Below are positions 55,241-64,000 of a stretch of 64,000 bases of DNA, piece after piece. Within the stretch, counting starts at the first letter, position 1, and every line of letters begins with the position of its first letter. The notes under the pieces are model-generated. The model saw only the letters and a program-made list of their open reading frames with translations, was not told where the DNA came from and did no database searches. The stretch is from Phytophthora sp. 'mugwort' (Eukaryota > Oomycota > Peronosporomycetes > Peronosporales > Peronosporaceae), in contig JAUCEF010000014.1 in assembly GCA_033558025.1 (NCBI GenBank), positions 868,001 through 932,000 of the forward strand, read 5' to 3'. The translations under genes were made by a program, and so were the position numbers.

Positions 55241-55337
55241 TCGATTGGCTGTCTGGTTAGAAACACCACCTGGTCATTAAAAACGATTAAACCTATTATC
55301 CTTGTGAAATAATCTTAAGAAAAAACTGCCGGCGTAA
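55241..55337 (+). repeat. Terminal-repeat copy B (middle)
   Basis: Shares TCGATTGG(C)TGTCTGGTT, AGAAACACCA, AAACGATTAAACCTATT, CCTTGTGAAATAATCTTAAG and AAAAACTGCCGGCGTAA with copies A and C. It is shorter at its inner side. Its outer flank (TACTACTAGTAGTA) resembles the flank of copy A (TACTACTATAGTAGTA). Confidence 0.7.
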
Positions 55338-56421
55338 CGTGCAACACATTAGTCCGGTACTACTAGTAGTATTAGTAAGAAAAAGTATTTTTTTTTTGAC
55401 AAGGACGTACTTGTTGCTTAACGTAGGACTTGAAGCAACTCGAGTGCATGACGTGGCCACAAGGCAGGACGTTCATGCTCTCAAAAAATATTCTACTGTT
55501 CGATAGCTAACTTTGAGACACATATATTATTCCACTCAATCGACTGACGAAGTCCACCCACGCGCTCCGCATTGTCATCATATTTCCACCTCATACACCG
55601 CAAATGTTCCTGGATCTTCGACGTGAACAAACGTCTTATCATGAAAGATCGTTGGTCATGGAGGGGAAAGTGGTGTACGCTCCTTTACGTCGACAGCATC
55701 TTTCCCAAACTTCCATATAAGTGGCCACTCCCGCAAGAAAGGTATACTGTATATACAAATCAAGTAGCATACCCATTGGTGAATGCTCTCCTTTTTCGTC
55801 TTCTGCATTCTATCCGAAGTACTGAATGACGGCAAAAAGTACCGCAGCAATGAAAAGTAAGAGGCCCTGCACTCTGACAAAGGAACTGACTTCACTAAAA
55901 AGCACGTTATCGATCAGCAATGGCACGTGCGCAAAACACATGATAACCTACCTCCATCCCCATTAGGCTCCGGAACCACCACCAGCACGTGAACAGGGGT
56001 CTTTTTACCCCCAACAAGTTCCATCGTGACTGGAAACCGCACGTCTTCCTCCGACAAGTCAAACATAGTGGTGCCCCCGCAGGGCTCAGCAGTTTAAATC
56101 ATCCGTGTCACTCAGCCTCTCTCCACGTCTGCCTCCGTCAGCTACGGGCCACTTCCGTCGTCTTTCTTCGCTACGCAGAGCTGCACCTTCTACGCAGGAA
56201 CAGTGATGACATCGTTCTTCTCCTTAATCTTCTCCTTCAACGCTGACACTGATGCACCTTCGTCGATTTCCACCTCGAACACGCTTCCCTCCTCGCGTCG
56301 ATCGCACAGACTAGCTTGACCATCTTTCCTACTGTAGAGGCTCGAATGAGAGCGAAGGGAGGAAGGGAAATTTGGAATCATACTTAAATGGGAAACAATG
56401 GTGTGGTCACATAACTGTAAT
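55338..56421. other. Stretch between repeat copies B and C, no recognisable gene
   Basis: Open frames up to 85 codons, none with motifs. Confidence 0.35.
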
Positions 56422-56585
56422 GAAGCTTTAACCCTTTTCAGATATGGTTAAAATGTGATAGATGGTCCCTTACGCTCTGAGGTAATCGATTGGATGTTTG
56501 GTCGAAAACAACAGCTGGGTAATAGAAACGATCAAACCTACTCTCCATGTAAAAATATGTTAAGAAAAAAAACTGCCGGCGTAAT
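56422..56585 (+). repeat. Terminal-repeat copy C (right)
   Basis: Aligns with copy A over its full length, including TATGGTTAAAA, CCCTTACGCTCTGAGGT and AAAAACTGCCGGCGTAATC. It ends 59 bp before the PIF-Harbinger element. Confidence 0.75.
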
Positions 56586-56748
56586 CCTTCAGTACCGGTA
56601 TATGCTACTTCAAATTACAGCAAACCAAAACATACTGAAACTAAGAGCATCTCCACTGGAAGTAGCTATGGCTAATAAAAGAAAGCGCACTGATTGGGCA
56701 GCTGCTACATAGCATAGACACACAGAGTCGCCATTTACGGATCAGTCG

Positions 56749-57877
56749 CTATGTGGCGCAGTCGACACCTTCGTGAAGCGCTGGACGAAGACGACGAGAC
56801 GTACGCGTGTGCGCTCTTGCTTGCGCCACCACCGAGAAAGAAACGACGACATGGCGGCTCACTCCCCCGGCAGAGTGCCAAACCGCGACCGAGATTGTGA
56901 CACTGCTCACAGTCTGCTCGTCCAGCGATATTTCGCTGATAGTCCAACGTACAACGACGTCCTGTTTGAAAGGCGATTCCGGATGCCGCGCAATGTCTTC
57001 ACGCGGATTCACGATACTCTACTCGCCGACTGTCCCTGCTTTCGACAACGCCGTGATGCAGCCGGCAAGCTCGGTATTAGCAGCCTTTTGAAAGTTACAG
57101 CAGCGATACGTGTGCTGGCGTACGCAATAGCCGGTGACGAGCTGGATGAGCTGTGTCACATCTCCGAGTCGACCACATTTCAAGTGCTGAGGGAATTTTG
57201 CCGTGCTATGATCGAGTGTTTCGGAGCGATCTACCTGCATTTTCCAACTCGTGATGGCGTCGAGATGCTCTCGGCTCAAAACGGCAAGCGTGGCTTCCCT
57301 GGTATGCTCGGCTCCATTGACTGCATGAAGCGGGAGTGGGCATTGTGTCCCAGAGCACATGCTGGCCAGTAGAAAAAGCGCGAGGAAAAGCCGACGGTCG
57401 TGCTTGAGGCGATTGCCTCCGGTGACTTTGGATTTGGCATGCCGACTTCGGAATAGCCGGCGCCAGCGATCGTTCTTCATGCGCCGTTTGTTGAGGGGAG
57501 GTCTCGACAGTCAACTACAACATCAACGGTACGACTCGAGACTTGCCGTATCTTCTGGCGGATGGTATTTATCCGAACTGGTCGGTCTTGGCCAAAGGGA
57601 TTGCGACTCCGATGTCGCAAAAAGAGTCATACTACACGCAACAGCACTCTGCTGTGCGCAAGGACGTCGAACGTGCATTCGGAGTGCTCCAGCAACACTG
57701 GCGCATCGTTGCAGTCCCAGCACGGTTTTGGGGTATCGAACAACTGTGCGATGTGATGCCCTGCTGTATCATATGCACAACATGGTGGTCGGGAGGCGGC
57801 GAGATCTTCTGGTCAACAACGCAGACAAGGATTACTACTTCAACTTGCCATGCGGCAACGACCAAGCATTGCTCTAG
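56749..57877 (+). pseudogene. PIF-Harbinger DDE transposase pseudogene
   Basis: From ATG 56749 the frame runs MWRSRHLREALDEDDETYAC, then shifts by one base near a C5 run at ~56865 and continues as YFADSPTYNDVLFERRFRMP, ISSLLKVTAAIRVLAYAIAG, and GFPGMLGSIDCMKREWALCP (first Asp). An in-frame TAG follows at ~57370, then KPTVVLEAIASGD, a HADFGIAGA block in another frame (second Asp), LPYLLADGIYPNWSVLAKGI, and RKDVERAFGVLQQHWRIVA (Glu). The DDE_4 (HARBI1-like) order is complete, but a stop and at least three frameshifts disable it. Confidence 0.85.
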
Positions 57878-58050
57878 CAGCACACAGCAATCGAAGAAAT
57901 GATCTCCACTTGGGGGATAGTAGGAAATGAGCAAGAGCACATCGAACTGCGGAACGACCTGGTCAACCATGTGTGGAAAACCAAAGAAAATTCTAGTGCA
58001 CAACGAACGAAGCATGCAAATGTATGTCTGACTAGTCAAGTGTTTAGTCG

Positions 58051-58887
58051 TCAAAGATCGGCGTACTCCTGCACGGTGCTGGCGCTCATCTTGTCTTCGC
58101 GTGCAACAGTCTGGGACGCAGCACTCTCACTTACACCAGCCGTAGAACGTGTTGGCAAGGTAGCGGCAGGCCCTTCAATATTGGTGACGCCCACGCTGAT
58201 GCCGCCACGAGCAGCCGCAGCATCGCCACCGTTCACCATCGCTCTCATCTCCGCGAATTTCTTCTGCCTCAGCATTGAGATGAACTGATCACGCTGCTGC
58301 GGGTCAACGTCTGGCATGTTGAACAAGTCGATGCACGCCCACTCGTTGAGGATCTCGTTTTTGCGCTTCATCGACTTTGCAATCGAAACGGACGCGCTGA
58401 ACTGCATCTTGAGCAACATCTCCTCTTTTGCAATCGCGAGCGCCGCCTTCGTCCCAGCTGGTCGCTTCGATCTATCGACTGCAGTCGAGGCATTGTCTGG
58501 TGCATTTTCAGCAGGGCGTATCTTGTTATGTGTCGCGCTCCACTTGGGCTTGCTTGATAAGATCTGGTAGGCTGCAAGAAACGCGAATACATCACCTTGG
58601 CGCGCCTCGTACAGCTTCAGCGCGTCACAAAGTCGGTCGTTAGCCGTTTTATCGCTCTCGTTGGCGTTGCCGACCATTGCGACGTAGCCGACGAAGCGAC
58701 TGACTTCCCGATTGATGTCAACCCAGCGGCTCTTCAACGCAGACAGCGAGCGTGTGCTGATTGGCTCCAATTCACGATACTTCTTCTGCACCTCGACCAC
58801 GTGTCTTGATTTCTGGTTGGCTCCATTGACTGGGTCCTCTGACGTCGCGCACCACGCAGTGCACAAGCTCGAGTTTTCACGATCCAT
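58051..58887 (-). CDS. Harbinger-associated Myb/NAM-like accessory protein
   Basis: An intact 278-residue frame from ATG 58887. The N-terminal part (SSLCTAWCATSEDPVNGANQ, then SLSALKSRWVDINREVSRFV and KLYEARQGDVFAFLAAYQIL) matches the Myb/SANT-like plus NAM-associated proteins that accompany plant and oomycete PIF-Harbinger transposases. A helical C-terminal part follows (MLLKMQFSASVSIAKSMKRK, then a linker with polar tail). In characterised Harbinger systems this protein binds the element's ends and helps the transposase enter the nucleus or act. The conserved first Trp of the Myb repeat lies just upstream of the chosen ATG (KAWMDRE), so the true N-terminus may have been lost by mutation. 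Confidence 0.75.
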   Translation of the reverse strand: MDRENSSLCTAWCATSEDPVNGANQKSRHVVEVQKKYRELEPISTRSLSALKSRWVDINREVSRFVGYVAMVGNANESDKTANDRLCDALKLYEARQGDVFAFLAAYQILSSKPKWSATHNKIRPAENAPDNASTAVDRSKRPAGTKAALAIAKEEMLLKMQFSASVSIAKSMKRKNEILNEWACIDLFNMPDVDPQQRDQFISMLRQKKFAEMRAMVNGGDAAAARGGISVGVTNIEGPAATLPTRSTAGVSESAASQTVAREDKMSASTVQEYADL

Positions 58888-59335
58888 CCACGCCTTCCCT
58901 CGCGGCGTAGTTGCTCCCTTTCCTCGCTCTCCTTTTGTTTGGAAAATGCGTCCAATGGATATAGCTACTCGGTGCTATTGCGACCCTTCATAGACATGGA
59001 AACGGCCGAGTAGCTAAAAATATAGCCATAGCTTAGCCCGGTATATACTCGGTTTATAAAATTTCACAGGTTTGGTTGCTGCTTTTAGATTAGACACGAC
59101 CGGTGGAGATGCTCTAAGTCATGCCAAGGCACGGAGAAGCTCTGGATTTTTATGTAGTGTTATGAGTTCGTTCCATCTTGAACAACCTCGCAGATTCTGC
59201 CAGAGTCTCGTCTGTCAGTCTGAAATACAGCTTTCACCGTCGTTGTCTGTATTGCAGGAACCGAAACAAGATGGAACATAAAGTCTCACAAAAGATTTCG
59301 CCCACCCCCACTCAAGCGCCACCACAACCATCATC

Positions 59336-60333
59336 ATGGCCAACACCACTGCCTCGCTCAAGACGAAGCTGACCGACGTCCGTCCAGCGGCACCAGATTC
59401 TGGCCGCCTTGTTACTGCGCTCCAACAACGGACACCTGAAGCGCGGAGACCTCTCGGCTATTGCCGCGACAGAGGACATCCATCCCTCCACCATCTTCCG
59501 CCTCTGGGCCCGGGCAAGGGCGGCGGCGTCAAGCACTGGCCGTTTTGCATCGTCGTCACGCATGGGTCGCAGATGACGTCTAGCATCCGACCACACCGCG
59601 ATTCGTGAGCGTCTGCGTGGGGTCGCCGTCGAGAACGATCGACCGCGCGCTAAGCTGCTGCAGCGTGCGGTGTAGCCCCCACGACGTTGGTCGGGCAGCT
59701 GCGCCTGTACGACGCCTGCTCAGCAGACGCTACATCACTCTGGTGATGTTCTCTGTCTGCCGGAAGCCGCTCCCGGTACGACCCCACCACTCATCAGATC
59801 TTCGACGGAAATTGGGCATTTAGCCCTTCGTCGAACAGGTTCCAGCTCAGTGGTCGGCTGCGCGGCGCCTGGCAGAGACAATCATCACGAAGGAGGATAT
59901 CAGTGGCAAGAGGAGCTACCGATCCATGCTTATTGATAACGAGCTGCCGGCCCTGCGCTCCCGACGGCCTGCTGCAACTGACGTCAGACCCATTGTCATC
60001 CAGCAAGACAACGCGCCAGCGCACATCGTTGCTGGCGATGTAGCTTTTGCTGAAGCTGCTGCTGCATCCGGACGCAGTATTGTGCTGCGCAATTAGCTCC
60101 CAAACAGCCCGGATCTCACTACAATGATCTCGGGCTGTTTTCAGTTATTCAAGCTCGTCAACGCAAGAAGTGTGTGCGCACACTTCGACGACCTTATCGT
60201 CGCGATCATTGAGTCTTATTGGGAACTACCGACGCACACCATCAACGCAGCCTTTTTGAGTTTACAGGGCTCGATGGACGATTGTATCGCCCCAAGCGGG
60301 CGACAACAACTACAAGTCTCGGCACATGAATAA
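59336..60333 (+). pseudogene. Mariner/Tc1-like transposase pseudogene
   Basis: Three blocks survive in different frames: an N-terminal helix-turn-helix (QILAALLLRSNNGHLKRGDL followed by SAIAATEDIHPSTIFRLWAR), a central part (GKRSYRSMLIDNELPALRSR), and a catalytic block with IVIQQDNAPAHI (second Asp) followed by NSPDLTTMI and a C-terminal CFQLFKLVNARS. The stop is at 60331-60333. Frameshifts occur between all blocks. I found no clear terminal repeats. Confidence 0.7.
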
Positions 60334-60910
60334 AGCGAAGCTGCAGCGGGAGGGAAGACTTCCCGCATCGATTCGTTGCTGCCCTCGAGCAGAGCAGATA
60401 CTCACTCAGGCAGCTGTTTTGTAGGTACTTCTTAGTACTTAAATCAAGTGCTACTTTGTGCTTTCTTTCTGGAACAGCGGTCACGGTCGTATTATGCTAT
60501 CTTCCCGGAACGGAGCTACACAGTGTAGTACACTCGCCCAAGACTTACCGGTATTAATACAATCTGTATATCGCGATCCGAGCAAGCATAGCGTATGCTA
60601 AAACCCGATTATATCTATCTGCGACACCAGTAAAAGGATTTGTATCCTACATCAACTTGCAGGATAAACTCAAAATCTGGTACTTTATAATTGATATGCA
60701 TTGATTTTTAGGCAAATCTCATGTAGATTCGTGTCCGTTTGTCAGCTCGGTCGCCATCCGTCCAGAATGCAAACCCGCACAACCTGGAATGTTTACCAGA
60801 CGCTGTGAACACTACGAATCGTAGTCTACGATTGCATCCAAGAGCACTTGGCTTAATCATATGCTTATATTATCCTAGTCATAGTAAATGCCTCAAAACT
60901 GTTCTACACT
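60334..60910. other. Intergenic, 3' of the long bZIP-like gene
   Basis: No gene or repeat recognised. Confidence 0.4.
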
Positions 60911-62812
60911 TTAGTGGCCCTCAGGCTCGAGCTCGACCTTGAGCGGTGTGTTCTTGGCGTCAATTGCGCCGTTCATGAGTGTATTTTCAACGCTGCGCTG
61001 CCGTTTATTCCAGTGACCGCGGTAGCAGGGAGCCACCAGTTCGGCGAGGCCGTGAATATGCTGTCGACTCTGCTCCGCCGAGACACCGCAAAGCTGAGGC
61101 ATCAAGTACGAACAAAGCTGCAGAATGCTGGATTGCTCGCCCGTAGCACTGCACAGAGGTTCCAGCAGACCCCAGCCGCAGTCGCGGATCTCGACACCCT
61201 TGGCGCTGGAGCTCACGTGTGGCAAGCGGTTCGGGCACTCTGCCACTGACTCCCACACGAACACAACGCGGCCAGTGGCCTCGTCCATCACGCGACGAAT
61301 CACGCAGCGAACGATAAGCTCAGCGTCGGGGGCGCGGTGCTGGCGCAGCGGCATGGAGCTTTTGAAGCAGAGCGTGTCACTCGTGGTTCCGCCCACGACT
61401 GTGGCTTCGGACTCGGCTTCCATGCACTGCCAGACCGCGGTCGCGCAGTCACGTACGCCAAACGGCAGGATCTTGGCATCCTTGACCTCCATCACGGGTC
61501 CGCGCCGCTCGTCCAGGATCATCTGCGTCTCCTGCAACTCCTGCTTGTCACGTGTGAGACCGCCCTTTTCGAATACAGCCTCCATTTCGGCGAACCGCGC
61601 TTCGAGGCCAGAGGCCAGTGACGAGAAGACAGCTGTTTCTTCGGCGTCGCTTGTGCGTGGCCGCTTGACGCCTAGCACGGCCGCCGACGTCTCGGCGTCG
61701 GAGCCCGAACTCATCGACGACTTGCATCTTTTCCGAAGAAGTTTCTCAAGGCCCTTGGATATCTTGAGCTGCTCTTGGATCAGGCCCTTAAGGCGTAGGT
61801 TCTCCATCTCAGCCTTGCTCTTCTCTTCCTTCTGGTGCTGCGCCATGCGTTCCCACACGGGAACCACCATCAATCCGCTAGTGGAGTCACCTGCAACCTC
61901 CAAGCCCATTAAAGGTGTTGATGCAACTGCCACGGGGGAGTGCGGCGACCGCTCCATCTGCCGGCCGGATTCGGTCTTGATTCCGCCGTTTATCACCACC
62001 GGAATCGTCCGGGCCTTACTGCGAGGCATCCTCGATCGCACGTGCTCCAGTTCGCGTTGCAGCTCCTGCACCTGTGCGCGTAGTCGCGTCAGCTCATCTT
62101 TCTGTCGTTTGCGGGAGTTGTTAACAGTCCCAGAGGCCCCCGCAACGCGGCCTCTCCTGGGCGGGCTCGGGGTGGACGATGGTGCCGATAGTGCTGCAGT
62201 AGTCGGTGCAGGCATCGGCATGGGCCGTGTCGCTGGCGATAGGCCATGCGGACTCACACCTGTGGACGTGGGCGTCTGTGTGGAGAAGCGCTGAACCGTG
62301 CCGCCCGTGCTGCTAGGGAAGGCGAAGCGCTGATCGCCTCGAAGCGACGGGATCACCATCTTGGGTAGTGACGGCAGCGGCGAATTTCCGGTCGAGTTGC
62401 TGCTCTGTGGCCGAAGAGAAGGCAGCGGCGAATTTCCGGTCGAGTTGCTGCTCTGTGGCCGGAGAGAAGGCAGTTGTGCCTGCTGCTGTGTACTGCTGGT
62501 GTTGTTACTTTTGCTGCCATTCGTACCAGCGCGGGCCAGCAACTCCACGATCGTGAGCGCTGTGGCGTTGCGACGCTCGGCGTCGTCATTACTATCGTCG
62601 CTCTGGGGGAAGGCGGCATGCGGCATGAAGCTCCTACCGCTGGTTCTGCGTCTGCTACCCGTGGACGTGGAGCGCAGACTTAGCGGCGGAAACACGGCCG
62701 GGCTGGCCATCGTGTGCGCTGCGGAGGGGGGCGACTCAGGAGAAGGGGAAGCTGTGGCCACCGAGGTCTTGCGTCTCGGAGACCGCGATTGCTGAACTGC
62801 CAGGGGGCCCAT
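60911..62812 (-). CDS. Long bZIP-like ('M96'-type) family protein
   Basis: ATG 62812 (MGPLAVQQSRSPRRKTS) gives 633 residues. Codons further upstream in frame lack an ATG and overlap the initiator. The N-terminal ~220 residues are Ser/Pro/Thr-rich and disordered, and contain a duplicated 16-residue unit. A bZIP-like basic stretch (NNSRKRQKDELTRLRAQVQE followed by LQRELEHVRSRM) comes next. A second helix (WERMAQHQKEEKSKAEMENL followed by RLKGLIQEQLKISKGLEKLL) corresponds to the WKDLA... helix of the shorter genes at 21-24 kb. The C-terminal ~230 residues resemble their exon-2 domain in layout (FGVRDCATAVWQCM; ELIVRCVIRRVMDEATGRVV followed by FVWES; GLLEPLC). Single exon. Nuclear regulator by inference from the basic/coiled-coil part. 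Confidence 0.8.
   Translation of the reverse strand: MGPLAVQQSRSPRRKTSVATASPSPESPPSAAHTMASPAVFPPLSLRSTSTGSRRRTSGRSFMPHAAFPQSDDSNDDAERRNATALTIVELLARAGTNGSKSNNTSSTQQQAQLPSLRPQSSNSTGNSPLPSLRPQSSNSTGNSPLPSLPKMVIPSLRGDQRFAFPSSTGGTVQRFSTQTPTSTGVSPHGLSPATRPMPMPAPTTAALSAPSSTPSPPRRGRVAGASGTVNNSRKRQKDELTRLRAQVQELQRELEHVRSRMPRSKARTIPVVINGGIKTESGRQMERSPHSPVAVASTPLMGLEVAGDSTSGLMVVPVWERMAQHQKEEKSKAEMENLRLKGLIQEQLKISKGLEKLLRKRCKSSMSSGSDAETSAAVLGVKRPRTSDAEETAVFSSLASGLEARFAEMEAVFEKGGLTRDKQELQETQMILDERRGPVMEVKDAKILPFGVRDCATAVWQCMEAESEATVVGGTTSDTLCFKSSMPLRQHRAPDAELIVRCVIRRVMDEATGRVVFVWESVAECPNRLPHVSSSAKGVEIRDCGWGLLEPLCSATGEQSSILQLCSYLMPQLCGVSAEQSRQHIHGLAELVAPCYRGHWNKRQRSVENTLMNGAIDAKNTPLKVELEPEGH
62371..62466 (-). 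repeat. 48-bp tandem duplication inside the long bZIP-like gene
   Basis: Two 48-bp copies, nearly identical, encode LPSLRPQSSNSTGNSP twice in frame. Confidence 0.9.
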
Positions 62813-62868
62813 AGCTTGTCTTGTGGCGCAGGAAGGCAGTCTTGTCCACGGAGCGCGTTGGCGAATGT

Positions 62869-62878
62869 TTGGCAAATG
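62869..62878 (-). promoter_or_regulatory. Oomycete initiator of the long bZIP-like gene
   Basis: The minus strand reads CATTTGCCAA, an exact match to CATTYBNCAW, ~57 nt upstream of ATG 62812. This supports the chosen start. Confidence 0.5.
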
Positions 62879-62899
62879 TTGATGCCGACGACCAGACGG

Positions 62900-64000
62900 C
62901 CGAGAAAAGAATAATCACGCGTCATTATCGCTTTATTGGAAATTTGAAAACTGTTAGAACACATAACCCTGTGGGGGGCGTCATCGGTTTGGACGAGATT
63001 TGGGCTTTCCAATGCGCAGGTTGTCTGCTAAACTCGATGAGGATGGGGACGAGAAAAACGCATGGAGCTTTCCAGCCTCCAATTGGAAAGCAGGTCTAAT
63101 CCGCGGGCGCACTAAACACCACTGGAGTCAACCAACCGCCAGCCGGCACCCCTTTCCCAGGTCGTACCGTAAACCCAATGGCTTATCACACCCTGCGAAA
63201 TCCGATCAAAACAGGGTCAGATTGACTGCGACAATGACGATGCGCGTAACTTGGATCCAGTATGCAATGGCTACTGATATGGTTCTGTCATTACGAGCCG
63301 TAACAACCAGGTCACCGTATTGATTGCGCGACGGAGCAACCTGCGTGCCTTAGTCTGGTGTGGGTGGGCCAGTTCTCCCAGTCCGGCCGTGCGTGGGTGA
63401 GACGAAAGACGTAAGGGCCTAGAAGGTCTCGTGGCTGCGTCAGCCGTATTGCTGCGCGTATTGTCGCCCGGCGCCCAACGCTGTATCTGAGAAAATGGCA
63501 GTGGAATCTTGTCCTGCGCGCATGCTCTCTTGGACTGAGTATGTTCAGTTCACGTTCGCTGATTGGCTACTCACTGCTGGCTCGATGATGCTAGTCTCCA
63601 GAAGTCGCAACCGTGATGACGACTCGCCGTTGCTTACGATACATAACAGTAGATGCCTGTTGCCGTTCACGTTACCTCTATCGCAGCGATGGTTGCCATT
63701 GCAGTAGGCTTGCTCATAGGGAGAAGCCCGGGGAGAAGCCCTTGCAACTAACCCTGGTCATGCAGGGACGTGACCGACCCGCCACGCCGACATTTTGCCG
63801 GCTGTGTTCTCCCCAGGTCTGCGAGCGACGACAGATCCGGATATCATTGTGGGGAATGTTACTGACCGTCAACATGAAGTATATGCAGGGCAACCCTAAA
63901 TCGGCATGATGTGTGCATAGGGTTGGTGTACTATTCGATTACAAGGATGAACGTGGTTATGGGATCCTCAAAATGGATCCCTTGGTTTCTGGTTCTAGTT
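62900..64000. other. Right-edge stretch with no supportable gene
   Basis: A 70-residue ATG frame at 63495-63707 and other short frames show no motifs. No repeat shared with the rest of the window was noticed. Confidence 0.35.

Larger units (their letters stand above)
50691..56585. mobile_element. Virus-like/Polinton-like element remnant bounded by inverted ~165-bp repeats
   Basis: The repeat copy at 50691-50856 is inverted relative to copies at 55241-55337 and 56422-56585. All face outward with GCCGGCAGTTTTTT at the tip, as terminal inverted repeats would. Between the left copy and the middle copy lies an AT-rich block with decayed genes that look viral rather than retrotransposon-like: an ExoX-C-like protein, a possible capsid-like protein, a PolB-N-terminus-like protein and a small basic protein. 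The element is either 50691-55337 or 50691-56585, depending on which right copy is its partner. The Polinton/virophage interpretation is an inference. Confidence 0.5.
56645..59114 (+). mobile_element. PIF-Harbinger transposon with intact ends and two genes (2470 bp)
   Basis: TAA flanks both ends (56642-56644 and 59115-59117), the 3-bp duplication typical of PIF-Harbinger. Terminal inverted repeats are GAGCATCTCCACTGG (left) and GAGCATCTCCACCGG (right, read inward), 14 of 15 identical and typical of the superfamily. Inside are the DDE transposase relic (plus strand) and its partner Myb/NAM-type gene (minus strand), convergently arranged. Confidence 0.92.

Noticed and set aside
62813..62875. 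N-terminal extension of the long bZIP-like protein
   Set aside because: It begins with TTG and overlaps the initiator motif, so it is probably promoter or 5' UTR.

Overview
The window looks like nuclear DNA of an oomycete, most likely Phytophthora or a close relative. Several unrelated genes carry an oomycete-type initiator just upstream of their start codons (variants of CATTYBNCAWTTT). Protein families that I recall as expanded in Phytophthora are present: a START-like/FYVE protein and a bZIP-like family often auto-annotated as 'M96 mating-specific'. Introns are few and short. Islands of ordinary genes are separated by a dense graveyard of gypsy, hAT, MULE, PIF-Harbinger, pogo and mariner elements. 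No database was available, so family names come from motif recognition.

Layout. 1-2.3 kb: the end of an unknown minus-strand gene and a three-exon DNAJC3/P58IPK-type ER co-chaperone. 2.3-16.4 kb: transposon debris, including a 54-bp perfect palindrome, BED/hAT/DUF659 and SWIM-MULE relics, and a gypsy-like element with gag but no visible reverse transcriptase. 18.5-24.6 kb: a START-like/FYVE gene followed by a tandem cluster of bZIP-like genes (one relic, two intact two-exon copies of equal length). 25.8-33.7 kb: TA-flanked MITEs, a gypsy-like patch, and broken DDE and pogo transposases. 33.8-43.9 kb: a compact minus-strand gene island with a coiled-coil protein, XRN1, a bHLH + F-box fusion and a secreted Tyr/Gly-rich protein. 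44.4-49.6 kb: three DNA transposons with exact ends (hAT with an 8-bp target duplication, a pogo-like element with a second antisense gene, and a short TIR element almost touching it). 50.0-56.6 kb: a bZIP-family relic, then an AT-rich island of virus-like or Polinton-like gene remnants bounded by inverted ~165-bp repeats. 56.6-60.3 kb: a complete-ended two-gene PIF-Harbinger element and a mariner relic. 60.9-62.8 kb: a long bZIP-like gene.

Functionally, the host genes cover ER protein folding (DNAJC3), cytoplasmic mRNA decay (XRN1), membrane/lipid-linked signalling (START-like/FYVE), transcription control (bHLH/F-box and bZIP-like proteins) and secretion (Tyr/Gly-rich protein). They do not form one pathway. 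The most unusual items are the TIR-bounded virus-like island, the pogo element carrying an antisense accessory gene, and the bHLH + F-box fusion with a 39-nt intron.
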